Assembly: GCA_030998015.1 (NCBI GenBank)
Contig: JARWMV010000006.1
Location: forward strand, 124,001-188,000
Origin: Ceratorhiza oryzae-sativae
Taxonomy: Eukaryota > Basidiomycota > Agaricomycetes > Cantharellales > Ceratobasidiaceae
Direction of reading: 5' to 3'
Length of the DNA stretch: 64,000 bases
In this document: positions 12,346-24,419 of the stretch, piece after piece
Numbering within the stretch: the stretch's first letter is position 1
Layout: every line of letters starts with the position of its first letter
Translations under genes and position numbers: made by a program
The notes under the pieces: model-generated
Told to the model about the DNA's origin: nothing
The model's database searches: none
What the model saw: only the letters and a program-made list of their open reading frames with translations

Positions 12346-13018
12346 TTACACCCAGTTGGGGATGAACCAGCCTGGTCGGTTTACATCACCATCAATTGGG
12401 AAATACTGGATTTGAAGCTGAGAGCGCAGGATCAGTTGATTGTGGTAGAGGTCATATTAAACGCTCAAATAATCTTACCTCCCTGTTTGGGCCAACACCC
12501 ACGACACGGTCCACGCCTACTATAAGTTCAGCCGGGCGGATACTATGATTTTTGGCATCAGCTTATGTTTTGGCAGAATGGATAACCACTCACACAATGA
12601 ATGTGCCGTCATTAATCTCATCCCTAACCTCGATCTTATAGTCCGAAGGGAAACCGAGAATGACTGGCGCGTCGGCTTGCAAGTCACTCCGGAAGCCGAG
12701 CTCGCCCACCCCTAGGCCCTCGAGGACTTCACCCTTAGGGACGAACAGTATTTTGTGGGTGTCCTTCTCAGAACCGTTCACAAATCTCCACTATCAAACA
12801 ATATATCATTAGCAACCCGCCGCCGGTGTTTATTTAGTCGAAGCAATCACCGTCTGATACTCGAAGTATCCAGGGACTTGCGCAGCGGTTCAAGGGGCTT
12901 ATTTAGGCCAAGCTTTGCAGACGCATACATCCCGCCTGAGTCTTAGCAATTTCCTCATCTTGTGGGACCTGGGAATGAAACGCAAGTTGACCTCCTGCGT
13001 GATAGATAGTTTGGACAT
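12346..13018 (-). pseudogene. Clitocypin-like inhibitor paralogue 3, first exon frameshifted
   Basis: Four exons: about 13018-12851, 12790-12594, 12542-12479 and 12417-12346. Exons 2 and 3 match the intact copy's lengths (197 and 64 nt); exon 4 is six bases longer. Exons 2-4 are open: ILFVPKGEVLEGLGVGELGF, PSDYKIEVRD, IVGVDRVVGVGPNRE and YFPIDGDVNRPGWFIPNWV. Exon 1 keeps MSKLSITQEVNLRFIP, GGMYASAKLGLNKPLE and AQVPGYFEYQT, but these lie in successive frames and the start frame stops early. Unlike copies 1 and 2, the loop before the GF motif has no Asn, so any legumain inhibition would probably be lost even if the protein were made. Exon 1 is 168 nt. Confidence 0.7.
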
Positions 13019-13961
13019 TCAAAGAGCAGTTAAACAGGAACAAGAGGTTCAATGTTGCTTGTGCCCTAGGCAGGTCATGCTTTATATATATACTTCGTCT
13101 GGGACCAGCTAAGTGCCGGAAGCTCGAAGCCGTGGTCGGCAATGAGTTCCCACCATGTCCACATAGCCGTCACGGCAACTAGAGATCCGGAGGGTAAACT
13201 GGCTCCTAATATGTGTAGCTCTCCTATCGGTACATGGTGGAGATAAAAATGCCGCGGGGTGTCTCGGAACCGTGCGGTGCGCTGGCACCATAGCAAGCAG
13301 TTTCTGGAATATACCGACGTTGTTCAAATGATGGCTCTCAACAGTGTCGCAGATCCATGGTTAGAATTTTACCATAGTCCCCTCAAAATTTCAAACAATG
13401 TGAACCACAAAGATGCCATCAGAACATTACTGGCTTACCGAGGTAGAGGGCATACGAGCGTCTAACCCACGGTAATCCTTCACTCAGTTCTAGACCGGGT
13501 TTACAGCAGCCCATGGTTTTCAGTGGCAGAAAGCGGCTGATCTTAAATCCGCTTGTTGTCATATCAGGCTTGGTTGGAGGCGACAGGGGAATATGTATCT
13601 ACCGCTAGGTTGGATTGGTGGTGAGGTGCGATGTGCTTTGCGTCGACTATTTCCACTAATACAATTCAACGAGCCCCCTGCCGTTTCGTTGGTGGATCGC
13701 GATAGAAGAGTGGAAGATGCATCGAACTCTCTTTAATCATGACGTTATGCCAAAATATGTGCTACTCGAACCGCACAAACTTGTAAAACATTCAATGCGT
13801 GAATCATCAGGGGTAATGCAGTTCATTAATATTGACACGGCAAATGCCCCGATTGGCCCCGTTCCCTTTTGCACGCAATAAAAAAAATCGTAAAAAGAAC
13901 CCATGTGATAGCGAGTGTGACAAAATTAGCAGGCACAGTTGTATGCGTGGAGAATTGGTCA
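13019..13961. other. Intergenic; no gene recognised
   Basis: Only short unrelated ORFs (for example plus 13259-13465). Includes the upstream side of paralogue 3 and the 3' flank of the hydrolase gene. Confidence 0.4.
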
Positions 13962-15301
13962 TTACAGGCTGCCAACCCATCGCGCGATTCTGTGGAATGA
14001 ACTGCTTCGCTCTGGTTCCCAGAACCGGAAGGCGGCGAAGTCGTGAACAGCATCGGGCACTTCATCTAACACAAGCTTGCCCTCCGGGATGCTGGCCGAC
14101 ATGCGTTGGTGTAAAGTTCGTATCTCGTCGACCAGCAATTCCGCTTCGCCGCTGAGTATATACGTCGGCGGAAAGTTGGCAAAGAGCCCGTCTAGGGTTG
14201 AAGATTCAAGCTTGAGAGAGGCTGGGCCGATGTATGGGTTTTTGGCTGCTAATTCGTGAGGTATGTCGCCGAGAAACGATCTGATTGCGTACGAGCCTAG
14301 TGAATATGGCGAATCGTGCCAAGGGATGAGATAATCGATTCCTATATTTGACCGAGCCTTTGCAGCGGCCGATCCTACATGGGTTCCAACAGGATCGCAC
14401 CATGGTGAAAATAGAAGCAGCCCCCCTGGCATCCCGAGGCCAAGATGTGGATTATCGCGAAGGTATCGAACGAGCGCAAGGGCCAGGTTGCCACCTGCAC
14501 TATCACCAGCAACAATGACGTTCTGAGGCTTGAATCTAAGTTTGTGAACCAAATATACATAGCCTGCAAGACCGTCAATTATCGCAGATGGGAATGGCGC
14601 AGATTTGGAAAAAGGTTCAGAGGAACTAAGTCTGTAGTCAACGGAAAGTGTCCTCCGGATGGAGTCCTTAGCCCATTGGATTAGGCCACGTGAAATATTA
14701 GCTGTCAAATCCTCAGGGTGCGCGGTGCCGACCTATGAGTTGTGGATTAATGTTGGATGTGGCAAATGCCCCACAATCACACTCACCACATATGCTCCTC
14801 CATGAAAGTGCAGAACAATTTTTTCCCCATCAGCAGCTAATGAGTGCGCGCTGAGCCCCGCTCGCCATTCGCCAAAACCGTAAGCTGGAATACGGTGCTT
14901 TGAGCACCACAAGCTTCCGCAAAGTCCTTCAGATGTCCAGCAATGAGATCGGAGGAGACTGATTCGACCCAAATAAATTGCGCGTCTTGGCATTCCTTGG
15001 CTACGACCTCTTCGTTGATATCCCGACCTCTAAAGTTGCCGGTTTGTAGCGACATATCTGTAGCCAAACATCTATCAAGTTAGCACCTAAGCAGGCGTGC
15101 CAGCTAGAACAGACCTGAGAGCACGGTGATACTTTTTATTGCCAGTGCTTTAGTCAAAGACCAGGAGTTTCTTGGTCTGTTTGCGCGCTGGGCGAATAGG
15201 ATAACCCAAAAGGGTACCCTAAGTAGAACAGAGCCGAGTTTATAAGTTACAAAAAGAGCTTTGAATGGTTGGATTCGAGTTAGGGCCCGAGGAGCGATCA
15301 T
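13962..15301 (-). CDS. Alpha/beta hydrolase (HSL/Abhydrolase_3 type) with one frameshift
   Basis: Three exons: about 15301-15115, 15057-14787 and 14732-13962. The N-terminus (PFKALFVTYKLGSVLLRVPF) is a hydrophobic segment like the membrane anchor of this fungal esterase group. The oxyanion-hole motif HFHGGAYV ends exon 2. Exon 3 has the nucleophile elbow GDSAGGN, LFSPWCDP, LSGEAELLVDEI (likely acid) and VHDF (likely His), so the catalytic triad is complete. In exon 2 the frame changes by one base between DFAEACG and KHRIPAYGFGEW, and the exon length is one base short of keeping frame. No intron fits there. It is therefore a frameshifted gene or a one-base consensus error. Probable role: carboxylesterase or lipase-like detoxification. 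A GTGAGT at the proposed start leaves open an extra upstream exon. Confidence 0.78.
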
Positions 15302-16385
15302 ACTCACAATTGAGAAAATATGGCTGATAGCAGGGTAGAAGCGTCGACAGACCGGCCCAACCTTCGGCCCGGGTATTCAACTGCCGGTGATGGATTTATG
15401 TAATCTGAATTCGCATCTAATGGCCCTGTACAAGGTTCCCGTAGGTACAAAGTTTGTAGTGCACAACTCGGTGCACGTATAGTGTATGTCATGCGACTGT
15501 ATACTGCAGCTCGCGGTACCAGCGAATGCAAGCACATGCCCAATTTAAATACATAAACCAGATCTGAGCCATTCATTCATGGACACTGGAAGGGTGCAAC
15601 ATACGAGTCACACAGACTAAAGTGCATCGCAATAAATAGAAAAAGATCGGATTGAACAAATAATCTATCCCGACGAGGCACACAGGCGTTCCACTTCTCC
15701 GGCCTTGCTCCCTCGCTCCCGTTCCGCGAGTTTCTCACTAATTATAATAATCATTCGCAAATACTTGTGGACAATAGGGTACGCTGCTACTTCGTAACCA
15801 ACGAATAGGAAGGAATGCTCGAGTAAGTGAATTGATAATCGACAGATCCGTGTTTCAGAATGGGCTCTGGGCTCAGTGACAAAAACAAGACACCTGCCGA
15901 AACATACAAAGTACATTACATAGGACAAGTGTGCTATCCTACCTCGATAAACCAGTATGACTTATAATTGTGACCAGACAACTGAAAGTGTAGGCACGCC
16001 AAACGCTCTTCCAATAAGCATATAAATTCGGCACACAAACACAGAAATGACAGTGAGATACAAAGCGAGCGTGTGTTAGAGGCACATTCCAGGAGATTGC
16101 AACAGACGAGGAGATGACGAGATTCAGGATGGACGAGAGCGAGAGATGGCGAGGCGAGAGAGATTACAACATTCGATTGAGAACGAGATGCGGAGCATGC
16201 GATGAAGGGTTTGGAGAACAGAAACAGATAGTGATAGCCATGATATGCGTCGCGAGAGGGAGTTGAAACACAAAAGAAGAAGCTTGAAGATTTTCGATTT
16301 TTTGATATTCCGGTGAGGTCCATGAGATTAGTCCGAGAAATAGAAAGTTATTTCGAGAAGTCGCCGCCTAGGTCGCCGACCGCGA
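15302..16385. other. Between hydrolase and PUF gene; no gene recognised
   Basis: Contains the hydrolase 5' flank and the PUF 3' UTR region. A purine-rich open frame at 16323-15934 (minus) directly follows the PUF stop and is low-complexity; I take it as 3' UTR. Confidence 0.4.
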
Positions 16386-19175
16386 TCAATTATTATGCGA
16401 CTTCTGTATCTCATAGCATTAGATGCCCTCCTCTTGGGATCAGCTCCACTCACCATGCGCTCGAATAACCAGACGACGCGAGAGCCCGACTTTGACCCTT
16501 TCAGCGTGACTATATGCCCCTTGACCTGAACACAATAATTAAAGTTTTGGTGGAAAAGCAAAGCTTTCGACCCACCGATTCATGCAGCAGTATTCCCTGA
16601 GCTTTATTTAGTAACGGCAAGAGCATACCAACCAGCTGACTTCCAGATGAGCTAAGCGCCAGGTCGACAACGAGCGGACGACGCCCACTATACGACCAAG
16701 CCATTAAGTAGCCAATAGCGCTCAAAGACAATACCTTACCTCTTGGCCGGCTCGCTCAGTCTACGAACGACCTTATCCAACGCTTTTGAGCCCCCAGACT
16801 TGATCGCTTTTTCGATTGCCTTGATACCCTGAGGATCGGTCGAGAGTACCGCTATGTGCTCGACAAGCGCTGCCACTGCCTTTGAACGGTCGCTTTCGGT
16901 GCCGTTCTCAAGCACTAGTATAAATTCGTCAATTTTAATAATCAAAGCACAAATAAAACCTACAGTGCTGCACGACCCAGCCTGGGATACACAAACACAA
17001 GATCAGCCTCGGCCTTCCATAGATCAATGAAATGGTACTCACTACCCCACTGATCGACAGCGAGTGTGTCTATTTCCTCTAATACCTCGTGAACACAGTC
17101 GGACTTGTCTGATTCTTCTAGGTTTTCGAAAGCGTGCTGCACAATCAGAGATCTGCGTCTCCGTCAGCATTGATATAGTGATTACATAACCCTACCCACC
17201 CAGTCTCATGTCGAGCCAAGTCTGCCCAGCGGCCTCGCATCGCTTTGTTCACACTACAGATACGTTTGGGTAAGACTGCCTAGTATCGAAGCGGGATTTA
17301 CATACTATGCGAAGATGGGAGGAGCAGGGTCGTTCCACGACAGCTATGGAAGCAACCAGGTAAGTGCATACATTCAACGATATCAGAATCTCCAACCGAC
17401 CTCCATAATTTTCGTCCACACATGACTTGCGTGCTTGTTCATCAAAGTCGTAGCCAAGTCACCTTGCAGCATCTCGGCCACCACAAATAACTATCAACAA
17501 CGTCAGCATGGCACCAAACGTTAGCCAGATAATACCAACTTGAATTTCCTTGGTGCAGTCGAGTGCCTTTTGAACCACGTGGGTCCCATAGCAGTTGGTC
17601 GCCAACTCAATCACCCGCTCCCTATCCAACATTAACGCAGAGCATTGAGTGGATGAAGCCAAGCTTACTTCATGACCTCTGCGACACGTCTCCGCTCCAT
17701 GACCGTGCAGGGAGCTTCGAGGCAACGCTGAACTGCCCAGTTTCCGAACCGATTGGTCTGTCCGAGTCATGAGCGCCAGTACATCGCGCCAAGATACGCA
17801 TTAAAGACTCACCATCATGTCAAATCCTTGGGCTATGATAGCGTCGAGAATCGGACGACGAGCTTCTTCGGATGTTGCGGCCTTGAGCTTTTGCTGCAAA
17901 AATATGCTCGCCTGCTGATCCGAGTTCTTGACTATGCGCGTGACAAAGAGTGTGTACGGCGGTTGGGAATTAGGTTGCAGGAGACGAAGAAAGTTGACAG
18001 GCTAGAAAATTGACGATCAAAATTGAGCCCGGAGTGGAGGATCTGAAGGATTACCTCGTTTAGAGCAGAGTCGGATGCAGTACGCCCCTAGGAAAAGATT
18101 CAATTCGGGATGCGATGGCACAATGAGAGAGCTTACTAGCTCGCGTCCAGGGGTCTGAGGTGTACTAGGACGAGGAGCCCACATAGAGGATGAAAGACCG
18201 AGGGCTTGAGGCTTGGCTGGAGGCAGAGCTTGACCTTGCGGGATGGTAGGGCGGTTCCAACTGGGAACGGGGTTCGGGACTGGGACGGTCATCTGAGGGG
18301 AACTGAATACCCAGTCTTGGCGAGGAGGAGGAACAGATACTGGGATATTTACTGCCGCGGCCTGGGATTGGGCCTGGGCCATCGAAAGCTCTTGGCGATG
18401 CATCCAGCTCATGACGCGTTCATGGGACGTTGCGGGCGAGGTAGGCGTACTCGCGACCCCAATACCAGACTGGAGTACCAAAGCCGCATGACGAGGGGCC
18501 ATCGTTCCGAATGGACTGATCTGGCTGGACCCAACGCTGGTGCTCTTGCGAGAGTGCAGATTCGAGGTAGGGAAGACGATCTCATCCGAAGCATTGGAAA
18601 AGAGAGGACGTGTCTTGGTTGGCGTCTCGTTTTCCAACAGGGAGGAACGCTCGAGCGTGGTAGAGAGAGGGGTACAGAATGGCTCAGCGGTGCGCGCGGG
18701 CGTAGGTGTATGGATCGACGACGTAGAGTCCATAGACATAACCTGGGTCGTCGGACTTAACGTAGGAGGAGTGATACTCGACGGACTATTGTTGACCACG
18801 ATAGGCTCAAGGCCAGGGACAGTTTGCGGTCCTGGAGAAGGAGTGATACCAAGGCTACGCAGCATCATCGAGATGTGCTCGGGCGACGTGCCATCCTGGT
18901 CCGACTGCCCCCCAGGATGTATGCGGTCAGAAAAGCGCACATCAGGAGTGGGCCGCAAAATAACGCACCATATCAAACGGCCCGAGCTTCCGGGCGCGCG
19001 GCGCTGGCATGCTCGCCGACGGATTGGATAGAGACGGCGGCGGCGGAGGAGTCCAGACCGACGACGGCATCGCTCCACCGGTCGCAAACGGGTCAAAGCG
19101 CGATGTCCAGCTCTCGCGGCGTGGGTGGTCGTGGCGGGCATGGGGCTGGGGCCAGGTATTAATTGAGTGGGGCAT
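16386..19175 (-). CDS. Pumilio-family (PUF) RNA-binding protein
   Basis: About 15 exons. The N-terminal part is proline/serine/threonine-rich and disordered, with LGPFDM joined over an intron to SDQDGTSPEHISMMLRSLGI. The PUF array begins at PVNFLRLLQP and VTRIVKNSDQQASIFLQQKL, close to the Jsn1/Puf1-Puf2 type. Repeat helices seen in order: NRFGNWAVQRCLE, NCYGTHVVQKALDC, NKHASHVWTKIME, HETGSLIVQHAFENL, QWGSWVVQHLLENG, VDLALSSSGSQLVG and SKSGSRVVWLFERM, ending in KSHNN. PUF proteins bind 3' UTRs and repress or localise mRNAs. Two microexons are needed to keep frame: 33 nt (18087-18055) and 18 nt (16983-16966), the latter encoding the core of one RNA-binding helix. The start at 19175 is the second in-frame ATG; one at 19235 would add 20 residues. 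Confidence 0.88.
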
Positions 19176-20161
19176 AATAGACAGAACAGAAGCAGCGAAC
19201 GTCGTCGTGGTCGTGGTCGACACTGGCGGCCACACAGGGGCGGCTCGCTATTTGTACCGCCGCGTTTGCTTCCGCACCAGCCAAACAAAGCCCTCGGTCA
19301 ATGACAGCCGCAAGTCCTCCTGCCCAATCTGTTCGTGCCACAAACAGACCCATATTCGGGTGCGACACGATTGGCGAGTTCGATGCTGCATCTGGCATCT
19401 TGCCCACTACAATCCACGTCTGAAACACCAGAACCCGTTCGCAACCGACGGATTTTGTGTCATCGCGTCTATCGTTTGTATAGAGGCTCCTGCGAGTGCT
19501 TGACACAATTTCCATGCAGAAGTTGGCGAGAGCGACAAGGCAAATGCATCTGTTCAATATGGCCTCGTTTCATGTTCTGTTCGGGTTGAAGAGCAATTTT
19601 CCCGGCAACAAATTCAGCGCTTACCTCTTGCCAATGCATCCATTTTCACTAGCGGCCAAGGCTCCATAACAGAAAAATGCACGGGTTGAATATATATACA
19701 AACTCTACCGCTTGCTTCGTCAAAATGACATATACTGTCCGTACATGCACGACTAGACGAGTGATTCGTGTGAAACCTACGCATACATTGTTGTTTTGCC
19801 TCTGTCGGAAAAGCAGAAACGGTACTCACCATTTTAAGGCTTGTCTCCCAACCGAATCATCAATAGCTCTGGGTGAACGGACCGACGAACATTTACATCC
19901 AACAGGAACCTATCCGCCTTGAACAATCGCCTCGCAGACCAAGCCTTGTCCCCTCCACACTCTTACTCTTCGCACCCATTCAGACTCACAACAATTCAAT
20001 CTGAAGGGTTCGCATTCATCAAATAGTTACATACAGTGCCAAGATTAAAGAACCAACGTGTTATACCAAGATTAGCGCCAAACCCCCACCGTACGTGCCT
20101 CTCGTTTCCTGCCCCTTCCCCTCCAAGAAACAAGACCGAACCAAGAAAAAAAGAGAGAAAC
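19176..20161. other. Intergenic between PUF gene and tyrosinase 1
   Basis: Upstream region of the PUF gene followed by the 3' flank of tyrosinase 1. No coding motif was found. Confidence 0.4.
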
Positions 20162-21549
20162 CTAATACGCACAGCGATAACAAAGACCCTTGCCCGTAGT
20201 CTTCATCATATCCCTTACATACACCTTCTTTGGCCCGGCAAGGCCAGCCGTCGGGAGCTCCGAGTTCAAGTTGGCCAGAGGCGGCGATCCAACCGGAAAT
20301 TCGTCAAAGTGCGTCAGATTTTGCGTTAGCCCTCCACCGTAAGCCATCGCGTTTTCAGTCTTGTTTGCTTGCCAGCGGGCCCAAATGCAATCAAGATTCT
20401 GCATAAAAAATTTGAGTAGAGGGCAAAATGGGCCAAGGAAAGACGGACGTACGCCATGATGCAGCCAGAACAATACATCGTTGGGCGACCAGAGCGGATT
20501 ACCGAGATCCCTACTCGAGCCGTTTATATTAGCGCCTACCAACCTCTATTCGACAAAAACACGCACCCTTGCATCATGAGATGAGCGGCATTATGCATGC
20601 CTTGTGCTCGTACACCATCCATCATGTACTGGAAATTCGTATAGTTCCCCGCCGAGCCCATCACGAGCTCGTCGACCTTTTGCGGGGTGAACGCATCAGA
20701 AGCCGGCATGTCCTTGTTTATAAATCCAAATGGAAAGGTCGGGAGTCTGAAAGGCTGCAGAAATTTATCCATTCATCAGCGAAATCAATGACACCACAAG
20801 GTCACATACAAATTCAGTATAATTCCTCTTGATGACGTGCGGCGTCGGATATGCCCTCGTTACGTTCCAAAATGCGCCGTCGGTAACTGTAAAGTTTGTC
20901 GCGTCGCTCCCGAGTGTTCCGAGGCCGTATAGTTTGTTAGCGTTGAAGATGGTTGACTCAGGGATCGGTTTGGTAGTATCTGGACGACCCAAGGCATTTA
21001 GTATTAACCGTAGTGCCAAAAAACACGATCATACCCTTCGACCAATCCCAGAACGGGAGCGCACCCTTGTAGCCACACTCTTTCTTCAAGGTAAACTCGA
21101 AATGATGAATATACCAACGATGCCATGCAAGAAATACTATGGCAAGTCGCGTCAATCAACAGTGGTCGAAGAAGAGTAGAACACGTTAAGGGCGCACGGG
21201 CAGTGAAGTGATCCTTGATGTTCGAGTCTATGTGTGTGTATACGAAATCATCGTATAATGACGAGTTGCTGTTGTAAGGTGGTACGTTGGGAGTTGCGCC
21301 GGACAGAGTAAGAGTCCCATGCGGCTTGTTTCCGAGGCACTGAAACCCAAATCAATAATCCGATTCGATAGCATTAATACACCAGCTCACCTGAACGGCC
21401 TTGACAAACGCCCTTTGCTCGACAATACTGAAACTCCTCCACTCTCGACGGACGTGAATATTTTTACAGGTCCCATAACCAGTGCCCTCGGCAGAGACAC
21501 GAGCAAACGCCGCAATGGCGATAACCGGAACAAGAGCTGAAAGACGCAT
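20162..21549 (-). CDS. Secreted tyrosinase (common central domain), copy 1
   Basis: Seven exons, about 350 residues, beginning with a signal peptide (MRLSALVPVIAIAAFARVSA). CuA site: THIDSNIKDHF and FLAWHRWYIHHFE carry the three expected histidines; Ala replaces the Pro usual in FLPWHR. CALPFWDW-type motif: GALPFWDWSK. CuB site: RAQGMHNAAHLMMQG, then DLGNPLWSPNDVLFWLHHG with the third histidine and NLDCIWARWQ. The short C-terminus ends LCYRCAY and l see no long C-terminal shielding domain. These di-copper enzymes oxidise phenols, as in melanin or host phenolics. All exons are open and splice sites canonical. It is first in a same-strand array with copies at 22.8 and 26.6 kb. Confidence 0.93.
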
Positions 21550-22832
21550 CGTTGGGGAGAAGCAGGGCGGTGGTGGGCTGAGCAATGCGAGCTCGCCGTT
21601 TTTTTATATTCTATCGCCCATCCATGACAACCCGCAAGTTGAATCTATTGAAACGGCCAATGCCAAGGATGAGCTTCTGGGCCCCATTCCCCGCCTCACA
21701 GAAACCACCTATCCGCCGCCTCCTCTCGGCACAGAATTTCATCGAGTCCTGCCGAGAGATTAATTCATCCCAAACATTAATCCATCCCCCTTAGTGGACG
21801 GCGAGAACAGTCATATCGGACCACCCGAGCACAAACACGGAGCTGGCTAGACGCCACAAATCCGTTTTCGGGACAACCCTGAAATGACGTTGTGTGATTA
21901 TCAGCGCCGAGAAAGCGGATTCAGCCTTCGGAACGCCGCCGAAATACGAGCAAACGCCCAAAGCGAACGTTACTCATATAACTTTGATGCACACATCTCG
22001 TGCGCCTGCCAAGCCGTGAGACAATCCTACCCGAAATTCTGCTAGCACACAGCTGGCTAAATAAATGACGTTATCGCTCCACATCTAACACGCGATTTCA
22101 GCGCACTCATTCCAATCTATCAGTCACATTTTTCATATTGCCAAATCGAGACTATGTCCTTTTATCCCGAGATAATAATATATCCTAATAGGCTATCTTC
22201 CAACCACGAGGAATGAGCCCATTATGCGGAAACGCGTCGGAATTGGTCGCACATGAGCCCCGTCTCTACCCATAGCAGTATAGTGGCAATCGATACGCAG
22301 CGGTGGCATTTATGACAAAAGAGCTCCAGGCACAGTTACGTTAGACGTGGCTCGATCATCCAGCATCCGGGAACAACAAAGTTAGAGCCCGCTCGGTGCT
22401 TTGAAACCGAGGCAGGGATGGATTGTCCCTTTAAGCCAACACCACAGGCACGCAGATTCAACTCCGGACCGGGTATAGGAGTGGCGTTGGAGCAAGGCTG
22501 CTCACGTGGAAGTAATCTCAATCGATTTCCCTTTCGGGAGTTATTTCCGGTACTAAGCTCGGTCATCTGGATAAGTGGAAGGAATTCGCTTGCAATCAAG
22601 TCTCAGGATCGAGAGGAGATTTGTCTAACCAAAAGAGATGGATTTTCGGAAATTTCTCAAACGTATGGAGTCAGAGGATACTTGACGTTGCGTGATTGGG
22701 TATCAGGATTTGGTATTAGTATATGGAATGTGATGAAGCCGGGATATCGATACATAGAATTGACGGGCTGATAACAAAATATTAAAAGAATTAAACACAC
22801 AACCAGACACCCATCTCAACCCCACCAAAGCA
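21550..22832. other. Intergenic between tyrosinase 1 and 2
   Basis: About 1.3 kb with the tyrosinase 1 promoter side and the 3' flank of tyrosinase 2. No gene or repeat seen. Confidence 0.4.
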
Positions 22833-24207
22833 CTAATACGCACACCTATAGCAAAACCCTTCACTTGAAACATCCATCACATCCCTCACATACACCTTTT
22901 CTGACCCAGCCAATCCCGAAGTCGGCAATTCCGAATCCAAAGTCGCCTCGGGTGCGGAGCCGACTGGATGCAAGTCGAAATGCGTCAAGTTCTGGGTCAA
23001 CCCACCGCCAAAAGCCATGGCGTTTTCTGTCTTGTTGGCTTGCCACCGAGCCCAGATGCAGTCAACGTGCTAATCAGAGTCATCAGGATGAAGAAGACTC
23101 AAAGGCTCAAGGGAAGGCTTACGCTATGGTGTACCCAGAATAACACGTCGTTCGGTGACCACAACGGGTTGCCTAGATCCCTATCGCACAATTCCGGGTC
23201 AGCATCCGCTGAACTCTAGGCTTTCAACTACGTACCCTTGCATCATTAAGTGAGCGGCATTATGCATGCCTTGTGCTCGCTCGCCATCCATCTTCGATTG
23301 GAAGTCCGTGTAATTTCCAGCTGAGCCCATGACCAGTTCGTCGACCTTTTCTGGCGCGAATACCGCAGTGGCAGGCATTTCCTTGTCCTTAAACGTGAAC
23401 GGGAAGGGCTGGGTTTTAAACGGCTATATCCACATGTCAGTAGTCGATCTCAATCTAATACGTCGCCTACGCACGTGGGTGGTGAAGTTCCTTTTAGTGA
23501 TATGGGGCTCAGGATAGGCTCGAGAGACATTCCAAAACGCGCCATCTGTTACTGTATAGCTCATGGCGCTGGTTCCAAGTGTGCCCAGCCCATGCGTGAC
23601 GCTCGAATTGAAGATGGGCGAATTTGGAATTCCATGCTCTGCATCTGAGGCAAATTAAACCTGTATCAGTCCTGCTACTTGTGTCCGAAACGCAGAGCAC
23701 ACCTCTTGACCAATCCCAGAACGGAAGTGCGCCGTCATATCCACATTGATCCTGCAAACTTTTCTCGAATTGCCGAATAAACCATCGATGCCACGGCAAA
23801 AATACTGTCCCTCGTGTTAGCGACAAAGGAAAGGTCCAGGCGGTTTGAAGGCTTACAGGCCGTGAAATGACCCTTCACGTTTGTGTCCATATGAGTATAT
23901 ACGAAATCGTCATACTTGGACGATATATACTTGTAAGCCGGAATGCCAGCCGTCGCATTCGTGAGCTCGAGAGTTCCGTGGGGAGTATAGCTTAGACACT
24001 ACAGCCAAAATATGTCAGCCCAGTGATGGGAAAGAGTCGAACTGAATTAACCTTGACTGCGTCAATAAACGCCAACTTTTCCGTGTCTTGCAAGTCTCGC
24101 CACTCTTTACGTACTCGAGGCTTTTCGCAGATGTCGTTGCCGTTGACATTACCCGCAGTGTACGAGCCAGCAATCTCAGCAATGGAAAGAACGGTAGAAA
24201 GACGCAT
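22833..24207 (-). CDS. Secreted tyrosinase (common central domain), copy 2
   Basis: Same exon plan as copy 1 and closely similar in sequence. The N-terminus MRLSTVLSIAEIAGSYTAG is a weaker signal peptide. CuA: THMDTNVKGHF and FLPWHRWFIRQFEKSL, with the usual Pro. Then GALPFWDWSR, TDGAFWNVSRAYPEPHI, CuB RAQGMHNAAHLMMQG, LGNPLWSPNDVLFWVHHS and CIWARWQANKTENAMAFG. It ends FCYRCAY. All copper-ligand histidines are present and every exon checked is open. Probable phenol oxidase acting outside the cell. Copies 1 and 2 differ most in the N-terminus and in surface loops, consistent with tandem duplication followed by divergence. Confidence 0.92.
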
Positions 24208-24419
24208 TGTCGAATAAATGATGAAGAGGGCGAAGGGAGTGCGTTGAGGTCTTTATACCCTTGTGTCTCCTCACAAATGCCCCAGGACCAGGCTGTTCTA
24301 ACGGTCGAGCCTAATGCAAGCTTCCGTCCTTCGTATTTTTAGCGTAGAAGGTCATGGGGATCGCCTATGGGTTTCTTCGGCAAGGCAATTGGAATTTTTT
24401 TCTCAACCACACCATCGAT

